Below are positions 56,711-64,000 of a stretch of DNA of 64,000 nucleotides, one piece after another. A program made the position numbers and the translations under genes. The number at the start of each line of letters is the position of its first letter. Positions within the stretch are counted from its first letter, which is position 1. Below the pieces are notes generated by a model. That model saw only the letters and a list, made by a program, of their open reading frames with translations, was not told the origin of the DNA and ran no database searches. The stretch is from Eubacterium sp. AB3007 (GTDB lineage: Bacteria; Bacillota; Clostridia; Peptostreptococcales; Anaerovoracaceae), in NCBI RefSeq assembly GCF_000688015.1, contig NZ_JIAD01000001.1, positions 806,001 to 870,000 on the forward strand, given 5' to 3'.

Positions 56711-57358
56711 TCACCAAACGAAATGAAAATCCCCGGCTTCCCCGCCATCGATCAGCAGGTTCTGCCCTGTCATGAAACGGTTCCGCACTGCCACAAACCA
56801 GATCCACTCAGCGATCTCCTCCGGGCTCGCCCAGCGCTTAAGAGGCGTCAGTTCCATGATCTGTTCCCAAAGCGCAGGATCGTCCATGACATGCCGGTTG
56901 AGTTCAGTCATCACACCACCGGGATCCACACTGTTGCAGATCGCCCGGGGCGCCAACCGAATCGCCACGTTCCGCGTATAGGTAGCAATTCCACCCTTGC
57001 TGGCTGCGTACTCCGGAAACTCGGAGCCAGTGTGGGCACTGGCAGAGCCTACGTTTACCACCGACCGGATCCTGTCGTTCTCCAGCGCATACCGCTCTGT
57101 TACCTGAATAACTCCCTTCAGGTTTACCTCGATGTCATTCCCGGAATTCTGCACCCCAGCGCAGTTCACCAGCACCTCTGGGGCAAGCACCGGCCAAGTG
57201 TCCGGATCCGTCACATCTGCGATGTGGTGCACGTAACCCTCGTGTCTGAGGTCGCTGTCTGCAATATCCATCCCATGCACCAGATGCCCTTTCGCCAGAA
57301 AAAACTCTGCCGCCGCTCTTCCGATGCCTCCGGATGTGCCTGTGATCAGCACGAGCAT
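56711..57358 (-). CDS. Short-chain dehydrogenase/reductase
   Basis: This 215-residue SDR has the nucleotide motif LITGTSGGIGRAAA at its N-terminus, the NCAG motif (LVNCAGVQNSG), and the catalytic Ser-Tyr-Lys in VGSASAHTG and YAASKGG. The PGGVMTE region and a C-terminal GQNLLIDGG are usual. It is rather short for the family. The substrate is unknown. Its ATG lies one base past the stop codon of the transporter gene. Confidence 0.9.
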   Translation of the reverse strand: MLVLITGTSGGIGRAAAEFFLAKGHLVHGMDIADSDLRHEGYVHHIADVTDPDTWPVLAPEVLVNCAGVQNSGNDIEVNLKGVIQVTERYALENDRIRSVVNVGSASAHTGSEFPEYAASKGGIATYTRNVAIRLAPRAICNSVDPGGVMTELNRHVMDDPALWEQIMELTPLKRWASPEEIAEWIWFVAVRNRFMTGQNLLIDGGEAGDFHFVW

Positions 57359-57359
57359 C

Positions 57360-58112
57360 TTATGCGACCTCTCTGCACAAAGCCTTTGCTTCCGCTCTGT
57401 GCCTGATGTACTGTTCTCCCACCTTCTCGCGCTCCCAGTCCTTGCTGACTCTATATCCAACGGGGCTGAAGATCACCTCGCACAGTAGTTCCATGATCGC
57501 CCCTGTCAGGGAGCACATGATCACCTGCGTCCAGGTCCACCCGAAGAAATTCAGGGACACGATGATCGCAAACACGAAATTGTCCACGAACTGCCCGATG
57601 GCGGTGGAGACATAGGATCTGGCCGCAAAAGCGCCAAATCCGTCAGAGGTCATGTGGCTAGCGACAGTGTGGTTGATGAAAGAGTTGGTAATGGCCGCAC
57701 AGACCATGGCCGTGCTGCTTCCCAGTACCACATACCAGCTACCGCCGATGGTGTTGTTCAGCGCGTCGTTCACCGACTGAGAACCGCTTGCATAGAACTC
57801 TCCCCACATGCCCGGGCTGAGAGACATCAGCCAGAAAACCAGACAGGCCCCCAGATTGATGGTCATGGCCAGAATAGAGACCTTGGCGGCGGCCTTGGCG
57901 CCGAACCGCTTGCAGATCATGTCCATGCACAGAAAACTCACCCAACTGAGGGGAAATCCACAATCCAGTGCCAGATACTTGAATGAGATGAATTCCTTGT
58001 TCGCCAGCAGGTTCATCATGATCACGCTCACGACAAACAGACAAAGAACAAGACCCGGGATATTCCGCAATAGAATGCGATAATCCACCAGCTCACGTTT
58101 AATAAGATTCAT
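57360..58112 (-). CDS. VUT family (queuosine precursor) transporter
   Basis: This 250-residue membrane protein matches the VUT/YhhQ-type transporters that take up queuosine precursors such as preQ0 or preQ1. Features are MMNLLANKEFISF, FPLSWVSFLCMDMICKRFG, and NSFINHTVASHM with GQFVDNFVFAIIV. About six helices are visible. The start at 58112 follows AAAGGAG. The upstream leader forms a hairpin near the ribosome binding site, which fits regulation by preQ1. Confidence 0.83.
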   Translation of the reverse strand: MNLIKRELVDYRILLRNIPGLVLCLFVVSVIMMNLLANKEFISFKYLALDCGFPLSWVSFLCMDMICKRFGAKAAAKVSILAMTINLGACLVFWLMSLSPGMWGEFYASGSQSVNDALNNTIGGSWYVVLGSSTAMVCAAITNSFINHTVASHMTSDGFGAFAARSYVSTAIGQFVDNFVFAIIVSLNFFGWTWTQVIMCSLTGAIMELLCEVIFSPVGYRVSKDWEREKVGEQYIRHRAEAKALCREVA

Positions 58113-58199
58113 TAAATTGTACTCCTTTGGTTTTGATATTTTACAAGCAGGATATCGGACCCGAACTGCTTGGATCGTTACGCTGCCGAATGGCATAAT
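58113..58199 (-). promoter_or_regulatory. Candidate structured leader (preQ1-I-like) of the VUT transporter
   Basis: On the minus strand AAGCAG and CTGCTT (58145-58171) form a stem around a loop starting TTCGGGTCC. An A-rich tail follows, in which ACC could pair with GGT of the loop, directly before AAGGAG. This order (stem, UUC-G-rich loop, A-rich tail, ribosome binding site) resembles preQ1-I riboswitches, but the linker is longer and the consensus is not exact. Confidence 0.35.
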
Positions 58200-58205
58200 C
58201 AATTT

Positions 58206-58234
58206 ATTATAACACACCCGTGTTTCGATGACAA
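58206..58234 (-). promoter_or_regulatory. Sigma-A promoter of the VUT transporter gene
   Basis: The minus strand reads TTGTCA-N17-TATAAT with TGT before the -10 box. It leaves a leader of about 85 bases. Confidence 0.8.
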
Positions 58235-58605
58235 GATGAGTCCTGCCTCCGGTGGAATTCGGCCGGCTAGCGAGTCCAGCTCCTCCTGCCCGCCGCACGC
58301 CAGGGACCTGGATCCGCTGCCGGACGCAGTCAGCGTCTTGCCCGACCCGCCGCACGCCACGGACCCCTCTTTTCCGTCAGATATCCCCGGCTAAACTTTT
58401 GACGGAGAAAACATGCTTATTATATCTCTCTGTTTCTCGATTTCATCCCATATATGGAATATACTTACAGCCACGCCGGGACTCAGCGGCATTACAGGGA
58501 CTAATTTGCCACCAAAGGACCGTGAATCACCTTCGCCCCCCCTTTTATGGGCTTTTGTTTTCCGTCACATGATGTCGAATGCACAAAGCAACGGAAAACT
58601 CTTCG
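58235..58605. other. 370-base region without a supported gene
   Basis: No ribosome binding site plus coding frame was found. The GC-rich left part holds an imperfect direct repeat around CCGCCGCACGCCA (near 58293-58305 and 58349-58361). A weak plus-strand promoter-like TTGACG occurs near 58399. The right part shows nothing notable. Confidence 0.5.
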
Positions 58606-58842
58606 CTAATCAATTTTCTTGCTCTCTTTTCTGGTTCGCCTCATGTCATAAATGCCGTACAGCCAGACAGAGAGCCCCATTCCAGCCCAGATGACAAGCA
58701 TTATGATTACTGTAACGAAGAAGATTTTATCCGCCACGGGACCCTCTGTGAGAAACCCAATGCCTGCCACGATGATATCCACCACCGAAAGAACCACGGC
58801 AATCCACAGTAACTTGTTATACCTGATTCCTTTTTCTCTCAT
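58606..58842 (-). CDS. Small two-helix membrane protein
   Basis: This 78-residue protein has two hydrophobic helices (about residues 11-32 and 38-62) and a basic C-terminal tail (DMRRTRKESKK). GGAGG lies six bases before the ATG, which supports it as a real gene. No family is recognised. It lies downstream of the tRNA gene and stands alone. Confidence 0.68.
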   Translation of the reverse strand: MREKGIRYNKLLWIAVVLSVVDIIVAGIGFLTEGPVADKIFFVTVIIMLVIWAGMGLSVWLYGIYDMRRTRKESKKID

Positions 58843-58923
58843 TTCTGACCTCCATAAAATGTGTGATCAACTTATGAATAAATATTAACACATAGTTCAA
58901 AATTAATCCATCCCTCGGCACGC

Positions 58924-58960
58924 AAAAAAGAAAAAGCGTTGGAATACTGTATTCCAACGC
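58924..58960 (-). terminator. Terminator of the tRNA-Ala gene
   Basis: GCGTTGGAAT and ATTCCAACGC form a 10-bp stem with a 5-base loop on the minus strand, followed by TTTTTCTTTTTT. It begins 5 bases after the tRNA 3' end. Confidence 0.92.
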
Positions 58961-58965
58961 CTATA

Positions 58966-59041
58966 TGGTGGAGCGTACGAGGATCGAACTCGTGACCTCT
59001 TGACTGCCAGTCAAACGCGCTCCCAGCTGCGCCAACGCCCC
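58966..59041 (-). tRNA. tRNA-Ala (anticodon GGC)
   Basis: The minus strand folds as a 76-base tRNA with encoded CCA. The acceptor stem is GGGGCGT/ACGCTCC including the G3-U70 wobble that marks alanine tRNAs. The D arm has GCGC/GCGC, the anticodon loop is CTGGCAG (anticodon GGC), and the T arm is ACGAG-TTCGATC-CTCGT. It reads GCC codons. Its promoter and terminator are both visible. Confidence 0.96.
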
Positions 59042-59052
59042 ACAACACAACC

Positions 59053-59081
59053 ATTGTACTGGAAAATAGCTGCGTTGTCAA
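59053..59081 (-). promoter_or_regulatory. Sigma-A promoter of the tRNA-Ala gene
   Basis: The minus strand reads TTGACA-N17-TACAAT, ending 11 bases upstream of the tRNA 5' end. Confidence 0.85.
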
Positions 59082-59127
59082 TGCCTGTTTTTGAAAGAGG
59101 ATAATTTCCTCATAATCCCTCTGGCTA

Positions 59128-59757
59128 CTAGAACCCCAGGCTGTCATTGACCAGAATTACATGGATTCGATCCGCATGCTTGGAATACCTGGTGATCAAG
59201 AACTGGCAACAGATGGTATCCGGCGACTTGCAGTCCGCACAAGCTCCTGTCTTGGCACAGGGTGTCGACAGTCCAAATCGCTGGGCATTGATGGGAGCAG
59301 CCACATTGCGCGCCCGTTTCATGGCACCGTCCACATCGCTGCATACCTTGTTCAATCCTGCGATAAACACCACCTTTCTGGGACCCTGGGCGATGGCAGA
59401 TACCCGGTTGGCGTTACCATCGATGTTCACGAGAATACCGTCCTCTGTCATAGCGTTGGCACTGGCCAGAAACACATCCGCATCGTAGGCAGCCAGCATG
59501 GCAGCTCTTTTATCTTCGATCTCATCCCGATCAATGAAATTGTACTCTCCCTTCTTCAGCGCCTTCACCAGGCCGATCTCGTGGACACTCATGCCCCCGC
59601 CCATCGTGACGGTGCTCCCCTCAGCGATGAGCCCCAACGCGATGCTCCGAGCCTCCTCCTTGTCGGCTGCATAATATCCGGTCATGTTGCGGGAGGCAAG
59701 TCCCTTGATCACCTTCCCTGCCAACAGTTCGTTTCTCTTTCTGATATTCTCGTTCAT
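59128..59757 (-). CDS. LUD domain protein (LutC/YkgG-like)
   Basis: This 209-residue protein belongs to the LUD (lactate utilization) family. Conserved parts are STVTMGGGMSVHEIGL, DVFLASANAMTEDGILVNIDGNANRVSAI and VVFIAGLNKV. The C-terminus has a Cys-rich stretch CAKTGACADC followed by CC, which could bind a metal or cluster. The partner proteins LutA and LutB are not in the window, so lactate oxidation is not supported here. It starts 8 bases after the nucleoside phosphorylase gene. Confidence 0.87.
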   Translation of the reverse strand: MNENIRKRNELLAGKVIKGLASRNMTGYYAADKEEARSIALGLIAEGSTVTMGGGMSVHEIGLVKALKKGEYNFIDRDEIEDKRAAMLAAYDADVFLASANAMTEDGILVNIDGNANRVSAIAQGPRKVVFIAGLNKVCSDVDGAMKRARNVAAPINAQRFGLSTPCAKTGACADCKSPDTICCQFLITRYSKHADRIHVILVNDSLGF

Positions 59758-59765
59758 GGTTCCTC

Positions 59766-61070
59766 CTATTCAATGATCTCTCTGATAAGCATGGGAGCAC
59801 GCCTTCTCTTCTCTCCGATGGAAAATGCGCTCTTCGCTTCAGCGGCGGCCGCCTTCGCCTTCTTCTCGCTGTTGCTGAACACGGTTGCGAGGAGCTCGCC
59901 GCGGCTCACCTTCCGTCCAACCTTCTTATTCAATAATACGCCGGCTCCCGGATCGATCTCGTCCTCTACGGTCACCCGCCCTGCGCCCGCATGCTGTGAC
60001 GCGAGGCCGATCACCTGCGCGTCGATCTCCCGCACAAAGCCTTCCTCCTCTGCAACGATCTCCTTCACAACAGGGGACAACGTCAGTCTCTCTGGGTTCT
60101 TCAGAACCGAAGGGGCCCCCCCTTGTGCCTGTATGAAAGCACAGAACTTCTCCCAGGCGGCACCACTCTCCAACAATCTCTCTGCCATCAGCTCGCCCTC
60201 TTCCATGCTCCCAGCCTTCTTTCCCAGATAGATCATGGCCCCTGCGATGATCAGGCTGAGCATCCTAATATCTCCAGGTCCTTCTCCTCGGAGCACGTCC
60301 ATGGCCTCCCGTACTTCCAGACGGTTCCCCACGGCTTGCCCCAGAGGCTGGTTCATGTCGGTGATCACCGCCACCGTCTTACGCCCCGCATCCGTTCCAA
60401 TATCGACCATCATTTTGGATAGTTCTCTGGCAGAACGGAGATTGGCCATGAAAGCCCCTTTCCCGCACTTGACGTCCAGCACAATGGCATCACTGCCGGC
60501 CGCCAGTTTCTTGCTCATGATGGAAGAGGCGATGAGACTACGATTCTCTACAGTCCCCGTCACATCCCGAAGGGCATAAAGTTTCTTGTCGGCCGGAGTG
60601 ATATGACCGGACTGGCCGATCACAGCAATGCCGGTGTCCCTCACCTGGTGCAGAAAGGCAGCCGGCTCCAGTGTGGTCTGAAATCCTGGAATGGAAGCAA
60701 GCTTGTCCACCGTTCCGCCCGTGAAACCCAGCCCTCGTCCGCTCATCTTGGCAATGGGTACTCCGCATGCCGCGGCGATGGGGCCTACGATCAGAGTGGT
60801 CTTGTCTCCCACTCCTCCTGTTGAGTGCTTATCCACCTTGATACCCGGAATCTCTGACAGATCCACCGTATCCCCGGAATAGCGCATCAATTCTGTCAGT
60901 TGCACCGTCTCCTGTCGATCCAATCCCTGGAAGCAGATAGCCATCAGCAGAGCTGAGACCTGGTAATCCGGGATCTTGCCATCCACATATCCCTTCACAA
61001 AGTAGGCAAGCTCTTCCTGGCTGAGCTTGCCGCCATCTCTCTTCTTGATGATGATCTGTTGCATATCCAT
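59766..61070 (-). CDS. pdp: Pyrimidine-nucleoside phosphorylase
   Basis: This 434-residue enzyme cleaves uridine, thymidine or deoxyuridine with phosphate. The family motif KMSGRGLGFTGGTVDKL lies near residue 110, with KHSTGGVGDKTTL before it and the C-terminal PYNP domain (DIDAQVIGLASQHAGAGR-like region) after. The start at 61070 follows GAGGGATGCGCA. With cdd it supports pyrimidine salvage. Its promoter is at 61103-61131. Confidence 0.95.
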   Translation of the reverse strand: MDMQQIIIKKRDGGKLSQEELAYFVKGYVDGKIPDYQVSALLMAICFQGLDRQETVQLTELMRYSGDTVDLSEIPGIKVDKHSTGGVGDKTTLIVGPIAAACGVPIAKMSGRGLGFTGGTVDKLASIPGFQTTLEPAAFLHQVRDTGIAVIGQSGHITPADKKLYALRDVTGTVENRSLIASSIMSKKLAAGSDAIVLDVKCGKGAFMANLRSARELSKMMVDIGTDAGRKTVAVITDMNQPLGQAVGNRLEVREAMDVLRGEGPGDIRMLSLIIAGAMIYLGKKAGSMEEGELMAERLLESGAAWEKFCAFIQAQGGAPSVLKNPERLTLSPVVKEIVAEEEGFVREIDAQVIGLASQHAGAGRVTVEDEIDPGAGVLLNKKVGRKVSRGELLATVFSNSEKKAKAAAAEAKSAFSIGEKRRRAPMLIREIIE

Positions 61071-61102
61071 TGCGCATCCCTCGATTCCTATATTGTGATT
61101 TA

Positions 61103-61131
61103 AGTATAGCAGATAATGATTCCGCTGACAA
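61103..61131 (-). promoter_or_regulatory. Sigma-A promoter of pdp
   Basis: The minus strand reads TTGTCA-N17-TATACT, about 32 bases upstream of pdp. Confidence 0.78.
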
Positions 61132-61142
61132 ACATGGAAATG

Positions 61143-61171
61143 TTGACAAAAGAAAACATTGCGTATAGAAT
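61143..61171 (+). promoter_or_regulatory. Sigma-A promoter of the kdpD-kdpE operon
   Basis: TTGACA-N17-TAGAAT lies 36 bases before the kinase gene. It is divergent from the pdp promoter, with about 11 bases between the two -35 boxes. Confidence 0.8.
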
Positions 61172-61207
61172 TAAATTTTAATAAATCTGGATAAGGAGGC
61201 AAATACA

Positions 61208-62719
61208 ATGGATATTATTCGACGCATTTTGAGCACGATCCTGGCGTTGGTCATCGCCTCAGCCATAGGATATCTGTTTGATTTACTGGGATTCCCGGAC
61301 ACCAGTATCGCTTTTGTCTACCTGCTATCAGTCCTTCTTGCGGTATGGAGATCGAGCAGCCTTTTTCTCGGTCTGGCAGCATCCGTTGCCGCCACCTTCC
61401 TCTTCAACTATTTCTTTGCGGCGCCACGGTTCACCTTCACCGTCAATGATCCTAACTACTATGTCACCTTCCTGGCCCTGGCCATGACATCCATCGTGGT
61501 CAGCACCCTGACGACCCGATCCAGACAGAAGGCCAGGCTGGCACAGGAACGGGAGAACGAGGCCACCTCCCTCTACATGCTCACCAACCGGCTTTCGGAT
61601 GCATCCAGTAGAGAGGATATCGTCTCGATCGCTCTACAGGCGATCCACGAAGGCCTTGCCTGTAGTTGTGGTTGCCTCTGCCTGGATGATCGTGGCCAGC
61701 CGGAGCCGACCTATGTGTACCTGTCAAAGGACGAAGGGAAATCCCAACTCCGTCGCGAAACGGAAGATCCCAAGTCCATCCTGTATCGGCTGAAACACAT
61801 GACAGGAAACCCCTCTGAGGGAGAGGAGTTCTACGATTGGCCCCTTTACGGAGGAGATGATCCTCTGGGTATACTCCGCATTCCACAGGAGGAGGCAAGG
61901 GAGATGGACGCTGCCCGTCTCCGACTTCTCCACTCCATGATCGACAGCATCGCCCTCGCCCTGGACCGATTCCGAGTAGCCGAGCAACGGATCCAATCCA
62001 GAGAGGAGGCTTCCCGAGAGCGATACCGAGCCAACCTGCTTCGGTCCATCTCTCACGATATACGCACCCCTCTTGCCGGGATCATTGGGACGTCTGAGAT
62101 TCTGGCAGGGATGCTGGATCCAACCGGAAAGCCCTACCACCTGGCTGGAGAGATCCGTACAGACGCTGAATGGCTCCATTCCCTGGTCGAGAACATCCTG
62201 AACCTTACCCGGCTCCAGGACAGCAATGTCCGGTTGAAGAAGGAATGGGAAGCTGTAGAGGAGATCGTAGGCGGTGCCGTGGGCCACGTAGAACAGCATT
62301 GGCCCAACCAAGAGATCGAGGTGGATCTTCCGGAGGAGATCCTGATGGCGCCCATGGATGCCAAGCTCATCGAGCAGGTCATCATCAACCTTCTGGAAAA
62401 CGCCATCAAGCACTCCGGTGGCACACCTGTGACCCTGAAGGTCGCTCATGCCTCTTCCGACGAAGCCATCATTGTCTCAGTGCGAGATCGCGGCGCGGGG
62501 ATCTCCATGCAAGATCTCCCTCATATCTTCCAGCCCTTCTACACTGCCAGTCGCCAACAGATTGGTCCACAACGAAATTTCGGGCTGGGGCTTGCCATCT
62601 GTGAGACAATCGTGACAGCGCACGGCGGAAAGATCCAGGCGCGTAACAGCACCGATGGACCCGGTGCAGAATTCTACTTTACTATACCAATGGAGGACAA
62701 AAATGGCTCAGAACACTGA
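61208..62719 (+). CDS. kdpD: KdpD-type sensor kinase lacking the N-terminal KdpD domain
   Basis: This 503-residue kinase matches only the C-terminal half of KdpD. It has four membrane helices of the DUF4118 type (residues about 5-100, with FNYFFAAPRFTF), a GAF-like region, the phospho-acceptor His in LLRSISHDIRTPLAGI, and ATPase boxes NLLENAIKHSG, VRDRGAGIS and NFGLGLAICETIV. The nucleotide-binding and UspA-like N-terminal domains of full KdpD (about 890 residues in E. coli) are missing. The start follows AAGGAGG. Its end overlaps kdpE. Confidence 0.9.
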   Translation: MDIIRRILSTILALVIASAIGYLFDLLGFPDTSIAFVYLLSVLLAVWRSSSLFLGLAASVAATFLFNYFFAAPRFTFTVNDPNYYVTFLALAMTSIVVSTLTTRSRQKARLAQERENEATSLYMLTNRLSDASSREDIVSIALQAIHEGLACSCGCLCLDDRGQPEPTYVYLSKDEGKSQLRRETEDPKSILYRLKHMTGNPSEGEEFYDWPLYGGDDPLGILRIPQEEAREMDAARLRLLHSMIDSIALALDRFRVAEQRIQSREEASRERYRANLLRSISHDIRTPLAGIIGTSEILAGMLDPTGKPYHLAGEIRTDAEWLHSLVENILNLTRLQDSNVRLKKEWEAVEEIVGGAVGHVEQHWPNQEIEVDLPEEILMAPMDAKLIEQVIINLLENAIKHSGGTPVTLKVAHASSDEAIIVSVRDRGAGISMQDLPHIFQPFYTASRQQIGPQRNFGLGLAICETIVTAHGGKIQARNSTDGPGAEFYFTIPMEDKNGSEH

Positions 62720-63401
62720 TAAGATCCTGGTCGTAGAAGACGATGAACAGATCCGAAGCTTCATCGGATATGCTTTGTCCAACGAATCGCTGGCCTATCT
62801 CACCGCAAAAAATGGCCGGGATGCGCTGGAATTGCAGCGCACGGAGAACCCTTCCATCATAATCCTGGACCTGGGCCTGCCGGACATCGACGGAATGGAG
62901 ATCATCCGGCGAGTACGGGAACATTCTCAGATCCCCATCATCGTGGTGTCTGCGCGTGATCGAGAGACAGACAAGGTCGCTGCCCTGGATCTTGGCGCAG
63001 ATGACTATCTCACAAAGCCTTTCTCCACATCGGAATTGTTGGCCCGTATCCGGGTCGCCTGTCGGCACCTACACGCCCAGACCACAGCAGAAACGACGGA
63101 GATCTACTCCGTCAGAGGTCTTTCCCTGGATACCGCCAAACGCCTGGTCTACCTGGACGGCAAGGAACTGCACATGACCCCCATGGAATACAAACTCCTG
63201 TACTTCCTGTTTCGGAATATCGGCAAAGTACTGACCACCGGTGCCATCATCGAGGAACTGTGGGGCGCAGGCTATGGACAGGACACCCAGGCGCTGCGCG
63301 CGCTCATGGCCGGACTCAGACGAAAGATCGAGAAAAACCCTGGGAAGCCGGAATATATCGTCACGGAGATAGGTGTGGGCTACCGTCTGTTACATGAATA
63401 G
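62703..63401 (+). CDS. kdpE: KdpE-type response regulator
   Basis: This 232-residue OmpR-family regulator has the acidic pocket VVEDDEQIR, phospho-acceptor Asp in IIILDLGLPDIDGM and Lys in DDYLTKPFST. A winged helix domain follows (HMTPMEYKLLYFLFRNIGKVLTT). The ATG at 62703 lies inside the end of the kinase gene (17-base overlap). It probably acts on the promoter in front of the TrkA gene downstream. Confidence 0.93.
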   Translation: MAQNTDKILVVEDDEQIRSFIGYALSNESLAYLTAKNGRDALELQRTENPSIIILDLGLPDIDGMEIIRRVREHSQIPIIVVSARDRETDKVAALDLGADDYLTKPFSTSELLARIRVACRHLHAQTTAETTEIYSVRGLSLDTAKRLVYLDGKELHMTPMEYKLLYFLFRNIGKVLTTGAIIEELWGAGYGQDTQALRALMAGLRRKIEKNPGKPEYIVTEIGVGYRLLHE

Positions 63402-63410
63402 GAAACCGAA

Positions 63411-63435
63411 GAGCTGCATGATGCAGCTCTTTTTC
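63411..63435 (+). terminator. Terminator after kdpE
   Basis: GAGCTGCA and TGCAGCTC form an 8-bp stem with a 3-base loop, followed by TTTTTC. It begins 10 bases after the stop codon. Confidence 0.88.
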
Positions 63436-63498
63436 TCACAGAATTCTCACATGGTCTGTAGATTTCTCACATCCCCCTCACAGGATATATGCTACGAT
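63433..63498 (+). promoter_or_regulatory. Promoter with four phased direct repeats before the TrkA gene
   Basis: TTCTCACA occurs at 63433, 63444 and 63464, with CCCTCACA at 63475. The spacings are 11, 20 and 11 bases. The last pair overlaps the expected -35 position of a promoter whose -10 box is TACGAT (63493-63498, with TGC before it). OmpR-family regulators usually bind such 11-base direct repeats, so KdpE is the likely ligand. Confidence 0.7.
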
Positions 63499-63522
63499 GA
63501 AGACAAAAGAAGGAGGAACACC

Positions 63523-63975
63523 ATGAATCTCATCGAAAGACTACAGAATAGCAAGTTCGTTCAGAAATTGAAAGCCAGTGGGAAATATACCATCATCGTG
63601 GGCTGTGGCCGTCTGGGGGCCAGCCTGGCCAACCAACTCTCCGACAAGGGAGAAAACGTGCTGATTATCGATCAGTCCGAGGAATCTTTCCGTAAACTGT
63701 CTCCAGACTTTGGAGGCATAGCCCTGAAAGGAGATGGCACCGAGATCCCGTTCCTGACAGACGCCCAGATCCAGCAGGCGACTTCCGTGATCGCTGTCAC
63801 CAACCATGACAACACCAATGTGATGATCGCACAGATCGCAAAGGAAGTCTTCCACATCGACAACGTGATCGCACGACTTTATGACCCTGACCGGCAATGC
63901 GTCTATCAGGAACTTCAGATCAACACCGTCTGTCCGGTGGTACTTTCCACCACACAGGTGGATCAACTGATGTAA
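63523..63975 (+). CDS. TrkA/KtrA-type RCK protein, N-terminal domain
   Basis: This 150-residue protein is an NAD-binding K+ channel regulator domain. The Rossmann motif is IIVGCGRLGASLANQL, followed by the acidic IIDQSEESF and later VIAVTNHDNTNVMIAQIA. There is no C-terminal TrkA-C domain, so it is half the usual TrkA/KtrA length; the next gene may supply a second RCK domain or the membrane subunit. The start follows AGGAGGAACACC. Confidence 0.87.
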   Translation: MNLIERLQNSKFVQKLKASGKYTIIVGCGRLGASLANQLSDKGENVLIIDQSEESFRKLSPDFGGIALKGDGTEIPFLTDAQIQQATSVIAVTNHDNTNVMIAQIAKEVFHIDNVIARLYDPDRQCVYQELQINTVCPVVLSTTQVDQLM

Positions 63976-63988
63976 GGGGGTAAGGAGA

Positions 63989-64000
63989 ATGAGGACGAGG
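63989..64000 (+). CDS. Start of the next gene (cut by window edge)
   Basis: ATG at 63989 follows AAGGGGGTAAGGAGA and lies 13 bases after the TrkA gene stop. Only four codons (MRTR) are in the window. By position it probably belongs to the same K+ uptake unit. Confidence 0.4.

Noticed and set aside
58413..58694. 93-codon plus-strand frame after a TTGACG promoter-like box
   Set aside because: No ribosome binding site, no domain, biased toward Pro/Ser/Arg, and it runs into the small membrane protein gene on the other strand.

Overview
The window looks like a chromosomal segment of an anaerobic, fairly GC-rich member of the Clostridia (Bacillota). The evidence is a one-protein pyruvate:ferredoxin oxidoreductase, pyruvate phosphate dikinase, a split transketolase, single-chain glycyl-tRNA synthetase, CarD, a T-box leader, strong AGGAGG-type ribosome binding sites and many sigma-A promoters of the form TTGACA-N17-TATAAT. 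The family level (for example Anaerovoracaceae or Lachnospiraceae-like) cannot be fixed from sequence reading alone. No rRNA, prophage, CRISPR array or complete insertion sequence was seen; one tRNA gene is present.

Layout. 1-2754: a Na/Pi cotransporter cut by the window edge, an alanine-dehydrogenase-like protein and a Ca2+/H+ antiporter. 2824-16439: a long minus-strand housekeeping block (prmA, mtaB fused to HIT, a degenerate deacetylase, rpsU, yqeY, a CPBP protease, phoH, ybeY, cdd, era, recO, a DUF4342 protein, glyQS, ppdK). 16587-19690: a MerR regulator facing a GPH-type sugar transporter, then carD. 19715-23604: a five-gene operon with a DUF1836 regulator, two CobW GTPases (one His-rich, one fused to a DUF1980-like domain), a small unknown protein and a secreted propeller-like protein. 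23659-32321: an SGNH hydrolase, DUF445, recX, a phosphopantetheinyl transferase, a TrpR-like regulator, then ctpA, recJ, an M23 peptidase, ftsX and ftsE. 32417-36577: split transketolase, nnrD and mgtE.

36607-38938: gdhA, followed by a 104-bp tandem repeat and a string of hairpins without a convincing gene. 38939-44321: pyrG, guaA, purA and a LysR regulator. 44418-52253: a T-box-controlled operon of a LeuA-like protein without the usual metal ligands, a TIM-barrel/acyl-CoA synthetase fusion and PFOR. 52302-56091: a PhoB/PhoR-type system with a PhoU-containing Na/Pi cotransporter. 56205-61131: a nitroreductase-like flavoprotein, an SDR, a queuosine-precursor transporter with a structured leader, a small membrane protein, tRNA-Ala, a LUD protein and pyrimidine-nucleoside phosphorylase. 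61143-64000: a truncated KdpD, KdpE and a TrkA-type K+ channel regulator whose promoter carries four helically phased direct repeats.

The most unusual items are the CobW/DUF1980 operon, the LeuA-like protein with the fused acyl-CoA synthetase under a T-box, the 104-bp repeat array after gdhA, the phased repeats in front of the TrkA gene and the structured leader of the queuosine-precursor transporter.
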